Shown piece after piece: positions 36,800 through 48,564 of a stretch of 64,000 nt of DNA. A model generated the notes under the pieces. The model saw only the letters and a program-made list of their open reading frames with translations, did not search any database and was not told the origin of the DNA. The DNA comes from Pelodera strongyloides. Lineage: Eukaryota; Nematoda; Chromadorea; Rhabditida; Rhabditidae. The position numbers and the translations under genes were made by a program. How positions within the stretch are numbered: position 1 is the stretch's first letter; every line of letters starts with the position of its first letter. The DNA lies in NCBI GenBank assembly GCA_036852015.1, contig JAANDG010000150.1, forward strand, positions 124,001 through 188,000, read 5' to 3'.

Positions 36800-38533
36800 A
36801 CCATAAAACGTTATCCTTTTTACTTTTTACTCCTATATTCATACTTTAAGTTGCCTATTTATTGTTATTGTTATGCTCCTCTGTAGTGGTTTCAGTATTA
36901 TATTGATTGTTACGTTTTTATTCATAACTCTCGAGCTGCATCACATTTTCTTGATATTGTTACTTATTGAATTATGTGTGTGTTGTTCTTCTGGATCTCT
37001 GTTCTTTTTACATACAGTCGAAAAATAAATGCATGTATGATGTTTTTTTTCACCATTTTAAATTGATTTACATTAGCTCTGTGGAGGTTTATGTAGAACA
37101 TGCAAAAGAATATAGGGTTTTCAATTGCTTTAGCCTTTCAGTTTCAGAGACCCCGCGCGGGCTCATTGTTCTCAAAACATTTTGGAGGAAGTTCCGAAAA
37201 AGCTGATTGTGTTCTTCTAATGAAAAGTTCTCAATTGTGTGTCGAATCGACTAAAGCCTTTCATTATTTCAGTTTATTGAAAGTTCAAACTAGAGCTCGG
37301 CGCGCTGCGCGCGCCTCGCTCTAGCTCGGGTGCTCGCGCGCTTCGTGCGCTACGCACCCTCGGCTTCTCGGCCCGCTCCGCGGGCCTCGATAGACGTTAG
37401 CTCGCTCGGCGGGCCTGCGGCCCGCCTCGCTCGCCGCCCGTTCGATTTTTAGCTGTTCCTTGACATCAGAGAACATTCATTGACTTTTGTGCGCGTTTTG
37501 TCGATGCACCACAACATTTCATATACGCGAAGAACGCTCACTTTCTATCGGTTTAATTACCCAAGTTTGAGGTTAGCTTGACATTAGAGAATTCTGTCTA
37601 CGCAGAACGTTCATGTTTTTTTATGCGCGCTGGCATTGTTTGCCGCGTCGTTTCTATGTACGCTGATTGACTCTCTTTCTGGGCCTCGGTTTAATTACCC
37701 AAGTTTGAGGTTTTGTGAGTGCGAGCACGATATATCGCGCCGTTTCTATAAATGCTGACCCTCTTTCTGGTCCTCGGTTTAATTACCCAAGTTTGAGGTT
37801 TTGTGCATGCGAGCGCGATACGCCGCATCGTTTCTATATACGCTGACTCTCTTCCTTGTTCTTGGTTTAGTCTTTCTGGGCCTCGGTTTAGTTACCAGGT
37901 TTGGGGTTTGCCTCAGACAGACAGACGTTTTTACACTTTTCGATTATAGGGTGAAAGTTGATTGTAAAAAAAACGCTTTCGAAACTTTGAAGCGTACACT
38001 GTTTCGCAATCTATCATTAGAACCACCTCGTGGGACAATAATTTATGTGATCGTGTGATCGTTCTGGCGATCAATAAATGAGGTTCTGGTACCTCTAACC
38101 AAAATTACAGTACTTTCAAGCATTAGCCGGTAGACCACCCAGGAAATTGAAGCGTAAAAAATCGATAGCTACGGAACTGTGATTGTCTCCGCTTTGCAAA
38201 GTAGACATGCTAATTAATTATTATTATGAGTATAAGACGAGTGGGTCGAGTACTTTTAGCCACTTTTGTTTACCTTCCGAATACTGAGGCGATTACATGT
38301 GAGTTTCATTTTTGCTTTACTTTTCAACGCTGAGCGAGGAATACTCGTTTTACTGGAATAATCAACCGAAGTTGAATTCCTTGTGTGCTTATGCTAGTTG
38401 TTGTGGTTTCCTCTATTCACACACATACACGCACACATATACACACACATAAACGCACGCACATACACACACGCAACGCACACACACACACAAACACACA
38501 CAGTTCAGTGACAAATCGCAAAGAAACAACAGA
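36800..38533. other. SF3B5-MSP intergenic region with GC-rich and tandem repeats
   Basis: 37300-37440 is a GC-rich patchwork of short palindromes (GGCCCGC, GCTCGC, GCGCGC). 37549-37910 holds four copies of CGGTTTAATTACCCAAGTTT separated by about 90-140 bp of similar sequence. 38420-38502 is a CA-rich tract just before the MSP start. No exon is supported. Confidence 0.6.
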
Positions 38534-40192
38534 ATGACTGATTCTGCGGAGAAACAATCAGCTGCTGAGGAGAAGAATAATGATAAAAAGGAGAAGGATC
38601 CCCCGTCCCAGATGAGCGTCCGCAATAACCAGGACGCCGCACTCTCCGTTGATAAAGAGGTGAGTGCACAATTTCGGTTTGCGCTCCGGTGGCGCGCGTT
38701 TGGCTCACCTGCCGCACACCGTCAACACGTGCCCCTGTGGTCCTCTGGCTATAAACCGTTTTGGCCATTTTTTGCGCGGCACCGCTCCTTTTTCGTTTTG
38801 TTTCTTGCAAATGATTATGTTCAACAGCGTCAAGTTAATTCATTGCAGACAGCGTTCTTCCTAGCGAGTGGAGGACGATCCGAACACATGCTTGTTAATA
38901 CGGGAGAGAAACGATTAGCTGTTAAGGTAAAAGAGTACTGTAGTAGTGATAAGGTACTGTAAATACTGAATTTCCTATTATAGTCCAACACACGGCAGTA
39001 AGATAGTAGTCGGCTTCGATGTCTGTGTAGTTCCGTCCAACTCATTTGACCTAGCCACATTGTATGGCCTTAGAACTTTTCAGCTGAGCCGAATAAAACG
39101 AAATACCGGCCGGTTTCTGAAACGCACCGTGGACACTTGAATTCTTACGTATTTATGCTAATTTGCTCGATTTTTTTTTAAATTTATGTTCATTTGCATA
39201 GGCTGCATAAGAATGATGGTGTACTCGGTGTTTCAAAAACCGACCTAGGTATTTCGCTTTAAGCTCGTTTGTGAGTGATTGAGCAACTAAGCATCTTCAA
39301 TTCAGATTCGATGTTCGAATAATAAAGTGTACCGTGTGACTCCAGTACATATGTTTGTTGACGTGGGCCAGTGTCAGAGTTTGATTGTTACAAGAGTCCT
39401 CGGTGAGTTGCAAATTTACTCTTTACAACAGTATCTCTCTAAGGTACCTAGGCGCATACTATAAGCTATTGTAAATCTGAAGCAATGTATTCAATGTGAA
39501 GCAAATCTGTGAAATTTTTTGAATCAAAGACTGTGTAATTGTAACCCTAAGCCCCAGAGCTATCGTTGGACTAATTCATGCTACTGAAAAAACACAATCC
39601 TAGGAAAAACTATTTCTATAATTGAGCATAACCTCTAGGCCCAACCAGAAATGACAAGTTGGTTGTACAGTACATGGCTTGTAAACCTGAAGATAAGGAC
39701 CCGAGGGACGTATTCCAAGAGGCCAAGAATAAACCGGAGTGCATTCGAATTAATCTCAAAGTTAGCTATCATTTCGGTTACTGCCTATACTGTTAGGAAG
39801 TGTACTGTATACTACGTAATTACGGACACCCTATGGGGTTTGTAAAGCGGGTACACTATTATAATAGCTCTTCAAAATTCTCGATTGAAATTAAAATTTA
39901 CTTGTGGAAGTCGAGTACAGCTCACCTTTGGATGTGTTCGAGTAAAGTAGTACCAAGGTCAACGTGAAACTGGCACACGGTTGAGTTCCGGTGTGCAAGT
40001 TGCATGCCGTAACTTTGCAGCTTGCACGCCACCTTTCATGGGTGGTGCTACCTCATTAGGCTAGAGATTTTCTGCCTTGAATCCATGTTTTTCTTTGAGG
40101 TGTTGGCTCCTGAGGAGCTTGCTGCTATTGGTACGGAGTGTGCCTCATCGGACGGTAACACCAAGAAGAAAGGAACCAAGGAGTCGTGCTAA
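38534..40192 (+). CDS. MSP (major sperm protein)-domain protein
   Basis: Five exons, 38534-38659, 38849-38926, 39306-39402, 39639-39760, 40100-40192, total 516 nt, 171 codons plus stop. A hydrophilic E/K-rich N-terminus of about 30 residues precedes one MSP immunoglobulin-like domain: FFLASGGRSEHMLVNTGEKR, LAVKIRCSNNKVYRVTPVH, FVDVGQCQSLIVTRVLGP, then DKLVVQYMACKPEDKD. A short tail ends in NTKKKGTKESC and a stop. There is no transmembrane anchor, so this is not a VAP-type ER receptor. It resembles the small MSP-domain proteins that are numerous in nematodes, where MSPs drive sperm motility or bind FFAT-like peptides. Which function applies here cannot be told. A CA-rich tract precedes the start, an A-family element is in intron 2, and an AATAAA follows the stop near 40212. 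Confidence 0.88.
39093..39262. mobile_element. TTAAAGCGAAAT-family MITE (family A)
   Basis: 170 bp in the second intron of the MSP-domain gene, very similar inside to 36445-36626; the left end reads AAAACGAAATACCGGCC. Confidence 0.8.
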
Positions 40193-40689
40193 AAATATTA
40201 ATTTTCATTTAAATAAAATGTTGCATCAGTGCTTTCTTACCTTCTTTCTATGTGTAATATCCATTTTATACGTCATTTTTCTTATTACAAATTATGTGTG
40301 GTGGCGTGCGCGCGCACGATTTTTGGTCGAATAATATTTTCTCCGCTCAAAGTATAAAACACGCTTTCAATACCGTAGCGGAAAATTTAAACTTCCCGCT
40401 GTTTTCTTGCCGATTATGTTCGGCGGCAATTTAAAATTTCCTTGGATTCTAGAATATTTTGCGCAAAATCTGGATTGAAATATGGGTATGCCAGGAGGCG
40501 GGGCGACATGAGTCGTGCGTTTACCCTACAGGGTGTGTGCGTTTTTTCAGTGCAATAAATCCTAATTTCACGCCCAATTTTCCGAAAATTTCGTGTTTTG
40601 GGGCCTTGCGTACTTTTTTCATATTTCCGATTTTTTCGTGACATGGTTTTCGTGACTCTTCTCTGGTACCCAAACGCACCGGGTCCCGT

Positions 40690-40745
40690 TCCAGCCAGAA
40701 AACCCGATCCGCGATCCGCATCGCGGATCGGGTTTTCTGGCTGGA
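40690..40745. repeat. strong hairpin
   Basis: A 26-bp arm CCAGCCAGAAAACCCGATCC... is followed almost immediately by its exact complement, giving a nearly loopless palindrome within a longer diffuse repeat at 40440-40870. Confidence 0.8.
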
Positions 40746-41411
40746 TCGAAAACCGTGCGGCACGGTACTTGGCTACGGTAGCACCGACGTATTTTAGAAA
40801 ACACCTTAAAAAGCACAGGACCGCGCCCCGTCCCCTCCCCGCTTTGAAACAATATAATAAACAATATTAACTATACACCAATTACAGAAAGCAATTAGAA
40901 TATATTTTATTATAAAATTCCACCGACAAGTTATATCTACAGCAAACACGCAAGAACAAAACGTTATAAGATATGGAAAATGTTATAGAAATGCGAGCAA
41001 ATTGTAATGGTGGAAAATGTAAAATAGGTTGCTATGCGTAAAACTGGCGAGCTACTCAACGTAAACAAGATATACCAGTAAACAGAGAGCAAATAGTCAA
41101 CCTATGTAAATCATATAAGTTCAACAAACGATGTAAAGCGGAGAAAACTAAACATAGAGTAAGCTACACTAATAAAATAATGTAAAGCTGCAAGCCAAAA
41201 TGATAACCTAATTAACAACGTAAATAACCAACCAGTAAAGCGCGAACAAATTACTTAAACTAATGTTTCTTATTCTATATTTTGCATTGATGAGATAGTG
41301 TCCAAATGTTTACAGAAATGTAATGCAATGATTTGAGAATGGGTAAATTATGAAACACAGTTCTTATAAACACTCTTTGTTCTAAGGATGCTCGTCCGGG
41401 CACCCACAAAT

Positions 41412-43229
41412 ATATTTCTTACGCCGCCTGAACTTTCGGTCTCACATCTTCACATGGGGTTTTGATGTATATTTGCGTCCGTGCATGCCGGGATGTCATG
41501 GAGTTGATGGAATCCATAACCATTAGCCGAGCGCTGTCGCAACTGGATCTAGATATGATATTTTAACACGATGTGTGTAATTAAGCAAAAGCAAGCTGAA
41601 TATAGTACACTGTAATTAAGACTGCGTATATAGCCAAAATCGTGTTTCCACTTTTCTAGTGTTAGGTGCTGATATCTTGCTTGCAAATCATGGTTGACTT
41701 CAACTACACACTACACAATTCGGAAAATTAACTATAACATCTCACGCAAAGGAGGTATTATTATTCGCTCCATGTTCCAAATAATTGAGCGCATATATGA
41801 ATATAGCAGTTATAAAAAAACAAAACATAAAAAATGCATAACAACTAAAAAACTAACCTATCGCAGATATTCCCTTGCACATTACAAAGCATGAAACGTG
41901 AAGCGAAACTCCGTCGATTTAATGTCGTCTCGCATGACGTCTTTCCTGAATAATTATATGAAGAGAAGAAAACGCTGTTTGTACAACTACAAGAAACGAG
42001 CCAAAAATAGATTCGCTTGCGGAATGTTTCTTAGGTAGGTATTATGTTTTCCATCAAAATTGGGAGACGAATACTATAGGCACATAGGCAATTTTGAGAC
42101 CGAACTTGCTGAACATACGACGCACCCCACTTACAACACGCTTTCAATAAACATAAAGTTTCTCACCCATATATACATTATTTGGCGGAAAATTTACCCA
42201 CTTACCCCGTGGCAATGCCCCCAAATAAAAAAGCGCTACAGAGGTTACGCAACCCAGCACCAGCCGAGAAGTGGCTTACGATTTAACGTCACCAACCTGG
42301 TGTTTGCGTTGCCGAGCGGCGAGCACACGGGGATGTGCCATTTATTTTATTTTATCACTCTGTGTCCGTGATCGCTATCGTTTCTGTACATTGTGTACTT
42401 GCAGGCAGGCGTCCGATCGTGTCCTAAACAATCATGTGGAAAATGCATATGGCCACCGTATAGGGTTTCTCATGGATCCTAAGGCAATAGGAAAGTGCAA
42501 GCAAGGCTCACCTGCAGAACTCCTGAAATCCATATTCATTCACAATAATCATATCGCACATCGCACAGGCTCGCAAACCGTTGAATGAGATTAAATGCGC
42601 TAAAAATTGGAGTATAAGACATTCGTAGCGACACAGAAATGCGAATGAAACAAACAATCTCCCATAATAATACGTGAAGTATGTACATTCTTACCAAACA
42701 TCCGGCCGCAGCCGTTTATCGTGGTCCAAAACTGCCGCGGTCGCACATGCTCAAGCCTGAAGTATCAGGGGATAAATAGCCACGATATAACATATACCAG
42801 TAATCCTCAATATGCCTATTATAAACTTATATTACTTACCTCAATATAATTCTTTCCATTTCTTCCTCGAAACAGAGCTGATGCGCAAGTGCCTGACGAA
42901 AATAATGCGTTCATGTAGGTAAATTCGAACAAACATGGAGGTAAGATTTTTGCACTTAGAAACTATAAAACTTAAGATTGACACACATACCGATCTGCCT
43001 CCATAGCGGTGCTATTCCGTTGCCACCAAACCAACCCAGCCGAAATCCGTCTTGCTGCCGCTATCCGTCGAATTCCTATTTGTTGCAGACGACTGAAATG
43101 CCATATGTCGTAAAGGAAACAGTAATAAATCTTGCTACGTTATTAATTGGATCAAAGCATAATAAAAAGCTTTTATATTTACTATTTCATTTTACCGTCC
43201 TCCCTCCGGTCAACATCGAAGCGGTACAT
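41412..43229 (-). CDS. unidentified small protein gene, partly resolved
   Basis: Four in-phase exons are clear: 43196-43229 (ATG 43227-43229, thirteen bases after a CAACAG acceptor), 42987-43075, 42840-42892 and 42695-42756. They encode MYRFDVDRRED, GIRRIAAARRISAGLVWWQR, a segment ALAHQLCFEEEMERIILR and LEHVRPRQFWTTINGCGRMF. The region is helical and basic. The GRMF turn after two helices faintly recalls prefoldin subunit 1, but the similarity is too weak to assign. Downstream exons are uncertain. A candidate internal exon lies near 41898-41950, and a candidate terminal reading frame ending at a stop near 41412 reads SARLMVMDSINSM and VRPKVQAA. I could not join these in phase with the four clear exons, so the 3' half is provisional. 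Confidence 0.45.
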
Positions 43230-43339
43230 GCACGCGACCACCTGTTGAAAAGATAATATAAAAATTCGAAGAAAACAACAAAAAATAAGAACAAATCGAA
43301 AAGTATGAGAATTCTCCAAAAAAAGATAAATTTAAATGC

Positions 43340-43500
43340 AATGTGCATGCGAGGTAAACGAGTCGGTTCCCGAACTCGGAACGGGACCCGGTTCGTTATA
43401 CGAGCCGGTACGTACAGTAATCCGAGCCGCCTACGCGGAACGGAACCCGGTTCGTAAGGTCCAGCCGGAACGGGACCCGGTCCGTTCGCGCACGTAGTTT
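43340..43500. repeat. GGAACGGGACCCGGTTCG repeats
   Basis: Five or six imperfect units of CGGAACGGGACCCGGTTCG, some inverted (CGAGCCGG), form a GC-rich island just upstream of the unidentified minus-strand gene. Confidence 0.7.
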
Positions 43501-43981
43501 CACGATCGCTTTGATCGCTTCATTTTGTTTTGTAAAAATTATTGCTACGTAAAATTGTACCATTTGCTGCTTTCAGCGTGTGTATGGACAGTGTTAGCGC
43601 GTATGAGTGGTGTAGGTATGTTATGCACACATTCATGTACGAAGTATAATCCATGTTCGTTGAATAAAATTGTGTTTCAAGATTCCCTAATTAAACAATG
43701 TTTGTATATTGAAATGTATGCAGTTGGAACGTTTCGTTGGGATTTTCTCTGCGTTCACTAAAAGAAAGAGACAGTTCTCATTTGCCAATTGGCTTGTTGT
43801 CTGAATCCTTTGGTCTCCTAAAACTTCTTCATCTTTGTCTCATTCGGAAATATCCTATCCAGTTACTTACTGGGTGATATTTGTTCATTGTTTCTGCGTT
43901 TTATTTGGAAAGGGTACTCTTGTATGCTTTATTTTTTATTGATGATGGCCTTATTTTGATGCTCATGCTTTCAGAATCAGT

Positions 43982-46346
43982 ATGAGTACAGAGGTTCGCC
44001 ACCCCGCTGTTCTTTGGGCACAACGTGAAGGTTTTCTGTACATGACTATCGAGGTTAGTTATATTACAATAAATTGCTGGACTGGTGAAAAGTACTGCCG
44101 TCTGTGTGCCATTCATACATTAATTTTTAATGTATGTGTGAGGAATCCAATTAATTTTTTATGTTCTGTTCAAAGAGGTGAATTCTGTCAACATGCTTGT
44201 CTCTTCATTCAGGGTATAATTTCGATGCGTAGTACATGTTTAATAACGCTAGGTTTCACGCAAATAATATAAGTTTTAAATTTATTCCGGAGGTGGTCAA
44301 AAAGCCAAGCGCCAAGCCAAGTATATACAAATTGTAGTTGTTTCCGGAGGTGGGCGATGCGTGATTTTACTTATCAAATTGTACCCTTTTTCGTTCCAGG
44401 TTGATGATGCCAAAATCGAGGATTTGTCTGTACAACCCTCTTCACTTCATTTCAAGTTTGTGTTTATATGCTCTCATTTGTGCCAATTTTGACTCGTAGT
44501 TTGTCTTCATACCAGTACATTAGAATTCTAAATTAGACAATAAGGAACGCATGCGTCTTGCATTTCCGAAGTCGGCAAACGTATGTTGAACATAAAAAAA
44601 ACTTGCACTAGTATGGTGATGCTCTCATTTGCACAAATTTGTATCGTCGTACTGTAATCAGCGCTGATTGTAACTGAGGGGATCTTGGTACTGAGACTTG
44701 CTAGCTGGTATCAAATTAATGTGAAAAAGTGTCAGAATTAGTGTTATAGCCCGCAGAAATATTACCTCTTGCGCTTGTATTTGCATTTATATCATCATTC
44801 TACATTATGCCGCTTTATTTATAATTACTAACTCCTGTTCATTCTAGGGGTAGCAATAGTCAAGGCAGCTACGAGGCAACCGTTGACTTCTTCGAGGAGG
44901 TTGACCCGGACAGTTTGAAACGGTATACCGGTACTCGATTCCTCGAACTGACGGTGAATAAGAAGACCGGAAAGTGGTGGCCACGCCTTCTTAAGGATAA
45001 GGGAAAGGTACCGTATCGTATCGTAGGGTATCGTATCACACGTTACACTGAGTTGTTTTTTTCCAAGATCTAGCGTTTTTAGAGGTTATATTAGGATTAG
45101 GACTTATGGAAATATGCACTATGTATGTAAACCGTTTGAGTATTTAATGTAGGGACTATTAATTATGGTGTTATATCTTTAAAATACTTTAATGGAATTT
45201 TTGTGCGGTCGTTTTGTAACCAGATCTATTTGCAGGTCCACTGGCTCAAGGTTGATTTCGGCAAATGGAAGGACGAGGACGAATCCGGTGCCGAGGAGGA
45301 GCAACCGGCTGCGGGAGCGGCAGGTCGGTATTCTTATTTCTTATAAATCTTGCATTAACCAAACCATTAATACGCTTAGAACTTAGAACCCTTCCTCAGT
45401 CGGTCGGTATTCTTATATTTTTCTGTATAAAGAACTGCGCTTGGCACCGGGCCTAGGCCCATCTTTAATCCTTTTTTTTATTCCTTTTTGTGATCATATC
45501 GTAAACGCCAGTTTTCAAACATTTGAATCCCACGGAGAAAAGGTTCTAAGCTTTTATTAATGGTTAATGCTAGATTAATTTAAGCAGTATAATACGATTT
45601 ACTAAGTGTGCGCTTGTATTTGGTAGAAGGTTGTACAGTACGAAAATTTGCGAACCATCTCCTTTTTGGCTCAGTTAATCATGGGAATCTGAGTGCTTGA
45701 GAGCAAGAGCAAATTTATAAAATTGAGTGAAACATCGATAATATCCCATTTTTGCACAATGTATACCTTGTAGTAAATGGTGGAAAGGTATTCTGAGCTT
45801 GAAACAAAAGTATTGATTTTCTTTTTTCTACGGGATGTCATTTATCGTTTGTTCCAATAACATTATCCTATCCCAATTTTCAGGTTTCGACTTGCAACAG
45901 TACCTCGCCCAGGCTGGTAACATGGGTGGCGGAGGAGCTCCCAATCTGGATGGATTCGGATCAGATGAGGACGATGATGGAGGTACAGTAGTCACGTTCA
46001 CAAAAGGAAATGTGCGTTGGTGTAGGCATAAATGTGATAATAAAGGTGCAGATAGCTATTGAACCCCAACAAAAGAGCCCCACACGGTTTTGTTTGGCAT
46101 GGAATACACTCTCACAGCTTGAAACTTTTTTCTTATCGCTAGAAAATTGAACTACGAAGTACGAAGGATATCTGAAATATGCACATGTAGCTCGAAGCTC
46201 CGCCTCCAGAGGCTAACTTTTGATATTGATCAGGTTTAGACTTTTTTTTGTTTATAGACATGCCCGATTTGGAAGACAACGAAGAAGAAGAAGGCGACGA
46301 GAGTCACAAGGAGAAGGAGGGCGCCCCCAAGGAAAATGGAAATTAG
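43982..46346 (+). CDS. daf-41: Hsp90 co-chaperone p23 (PTGES3 / DAF-41 type)
   Basis: Six exons, 43982-44053, 44400-44455, 44848-45007, 45236-45323, 45884-45982, 46258-46346, total 564 nt, 187 codons plus stop. The N-terminal CS domain starts HPAVLWAQREGFLYMTIEV and contains SYEATVDFFEEVDPDSLK, then the p23 signature WWPRLLKDKGKVHWLKVDF and KWKDEDES. The tail is Gly/Met-rich and then strongly acidic, with the MPDLED motif typical of p23. p23 binds the closed ATP state of Hsp90 and stabilises client complexes in the cytosol; nematode DAF-41 affects dauer and longevity phenotypes (family knowledge). The start matches nematode DAF-41 better than vertebrate p23. ATG is eight bases after TTTCAG, a likely trans-splice site. 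Confidence 0.96.
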
Positions 46347-46706
46347 ACATTTGATACATCGAAGTTGGTCTCGCTCGGTAATTTATCTATTTTTGCATGA
46401 ATATTCTTTATTTCTATCTATAGGATATTAGGTTCAGACACTCATTCATCATAGTAATTTTTTGTTTATGTAGACGCAGCAAAAATGTTAATTCTACTGC
46501 TACTGGACTCACTGCGTCTTTACTTTTTAGCAATGTTTTCGCAATACAAGTTTGTATACATTGGCGAGTCCTTGATCTAAGTACATGATCTTTTTAATTG
46601 GCCCATGTGTTTATGATTTGTATTGATTTAATTGTTGTTTGTCTCATTTCACTGCTACCGTTTGGTTTCAGCCAACTTTGGGCCTCGAATTACTACCTTC
46701 CTTTTT

Positions 46707-46876
46707 TTAAAGCGGTATGACACGCGTCTGAAAATCTTGCCCAACTGCAGTTCCATGTATTTTGTGTAAGTTTACGTGCCCCTCTGCTCCGCAAATGTCC
46801 AGAGTGGTACGTAACCTGCACGTAATACATGCAATAGTTGTCTTGCATTTGAAAACCACTTGCTATACTGCTTTAA
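46707..46876. mobile_element. TTAAAGCGGTAT-family MITE (family D)
   Basis: 170 bp downstream of p23; ends TTAAAGCGGTATGACACG and TGCTATACTGCTTTAA. Confidence 0.7.
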
Positions 46877-47235
46877 AGGAGACGGTGAATTTCTCATGTT
46901 TTAAGCGTGTCCATCTCTCTTCACAACAGTCTTTTTATTACTGTGTTCCCACTCTTTAACCCGTGATTACATTTATTCGTGCTTGTTTTTGCCATTGGAT
47001 CTCCCGTCCAACTGTTGTACTCTTCAAGTAGGTCTTAAAAATGGTAGCCCATTGGTATATAATAGGTTATTTTCCTCAAAATAAGTTTATTTAGCCTTTT
47101 GGTTATTATATTTTTATGTTGGCATGCGTTGTTTGTTGGCAGTAAAGTCTGTAATAAACTTTATTAATTCAGAGTTAAGGTTTCATGTGTTTTTCTTGAC
47201 AAGTGACGCGTGTAATTGGTTTTAATTTGCAATTG

Positions 47236-47862
47236 AAGTAGATTTGTCAATATTTTGGTGGAGAATCACTGCGAAGTTGACAATATGGTTCGAAGTTGAT
47301 TGAGTGTAAGATTAGTCGTTTCGGCGATGTCTCTTCTGAAAGAAAAGAGATATAGTTATTCACTTATGAATGGAGGCTTATTGTTAGCTTGAACTGGAGG
47401 CTGGAGGTGTACTCAGTGAAAGAACTTTGCGCGGCTCATTACAAACATTCTCTCCCTCGTTAGAAGATTTTCATTTCATGGATTTTTGGTACGCCAACCA
47501 CGGGTAGAGCTAATTTGATTACGTATTCGTGCCTTGACAACGGCGCGTCTAAACGCAAACCTTTGTACGTTGACTCCTGTCCTTTCTTTTGTTCTTATGG
47601 CAGACACCAATTCCGGTGCGTTGATATTCTTCTAAAGAGTAGTTTTTTTAGATCAGGCAAAAGTGTGCCATGTAATAGCCGCGTACATTTTCTCGTTATG
47701 TAGCGGTGGAGGTGAAAAATAGGGACTACGATATTCTTTACATCGTTTTCTAGCCGAAGATGCTAGTGCAAGAGTAAGTCACGAAATTGGTTAATGAATG
47801 TTTACACTCACGCTCATTAGTCTTCATGTCGAAGGCTTTTCCATCAAAATTTACAGTATATT
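47236..47862 (-). other. two possible minus-strand exons of an unidentified gene
   Basis: A segment 47812-47862 has a TTTCAG acceptor and GTGAGTG donor and reads YTVNFDGKAFDMKTNE. A second, 47236-47335, follows a TTTCTTTCAG acceptor and is open to a stop in two frames. The pair could be the 3' end of a small gene located between p23 and the unrecognised protein gene, but no start or further exon was found, so chance is possible. Confidence 0.25.
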
Positions 47863-48065
47863 CTGAAATATTTCTGCGATTGACTGACATAATGATTATA
47901 ATGAATGTGAAGATAACTTATCAGACATGCATTTACCTACGAAGTATCTAGTTTGGAGTTACTGAGAGCTTGCTCATTGAACTTTTGTAATTGGAAGATC
48001 AATATTTCACCCGCACATTATATACTTGCAGTGTGCTGGCTTTGAAGCTTTTGAAACATTTGAAC

Positions 48066-48237
48066 TTAAAGCGAAATGCTAGCCCCCTTTGGAAAATTTG
48101 CATATGATAAGCAAATCCTATGTATCCTATGCTAATTTTGTACGATTGCCGTGGACGATCGTACAAAATTAGCATAGGCTACATAGGATTTGCTTATCAT
48201 ATGCAAATTTTCCAAGCAGGCTGGAATTTCGCTTTAA
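48066..48237. mobile_element. near-perfect foldback MITE (family B)
   Basis: A 172-bp palindrome, almost identical to the copy at 31524-31692 including the central GATTGCCGTGGACGATC. Confidence 0.9.
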
Positions 48238-48564
48238 TAATAATTTATTTCCATGTTGCATGATGCGTTCATTTGGTAAAAGGTGACAAATACTTGGAAA
48301 TCAGCCTTGATCAGCCGAAATTCAATGAGCAGCAGCGAGTGATAGGATATTTGATAGTTACACCAAAGTACATAAGTCTTTATTAGTTTATTTACTCGTA
48401 CCCACGAAGAAAAAATTATGAAAATGGAAGGGCACAAATTATTAATCCAATCTTACCAAGAAAATAAGACGGATTCTCAACAACTAACTGCTTTGGTTCG
48501 TATCGGCAACTCTGGAAATAGGTACAGGAAATGTAGGAAAGCAAAAGCACCAAATCGGCCTGAA

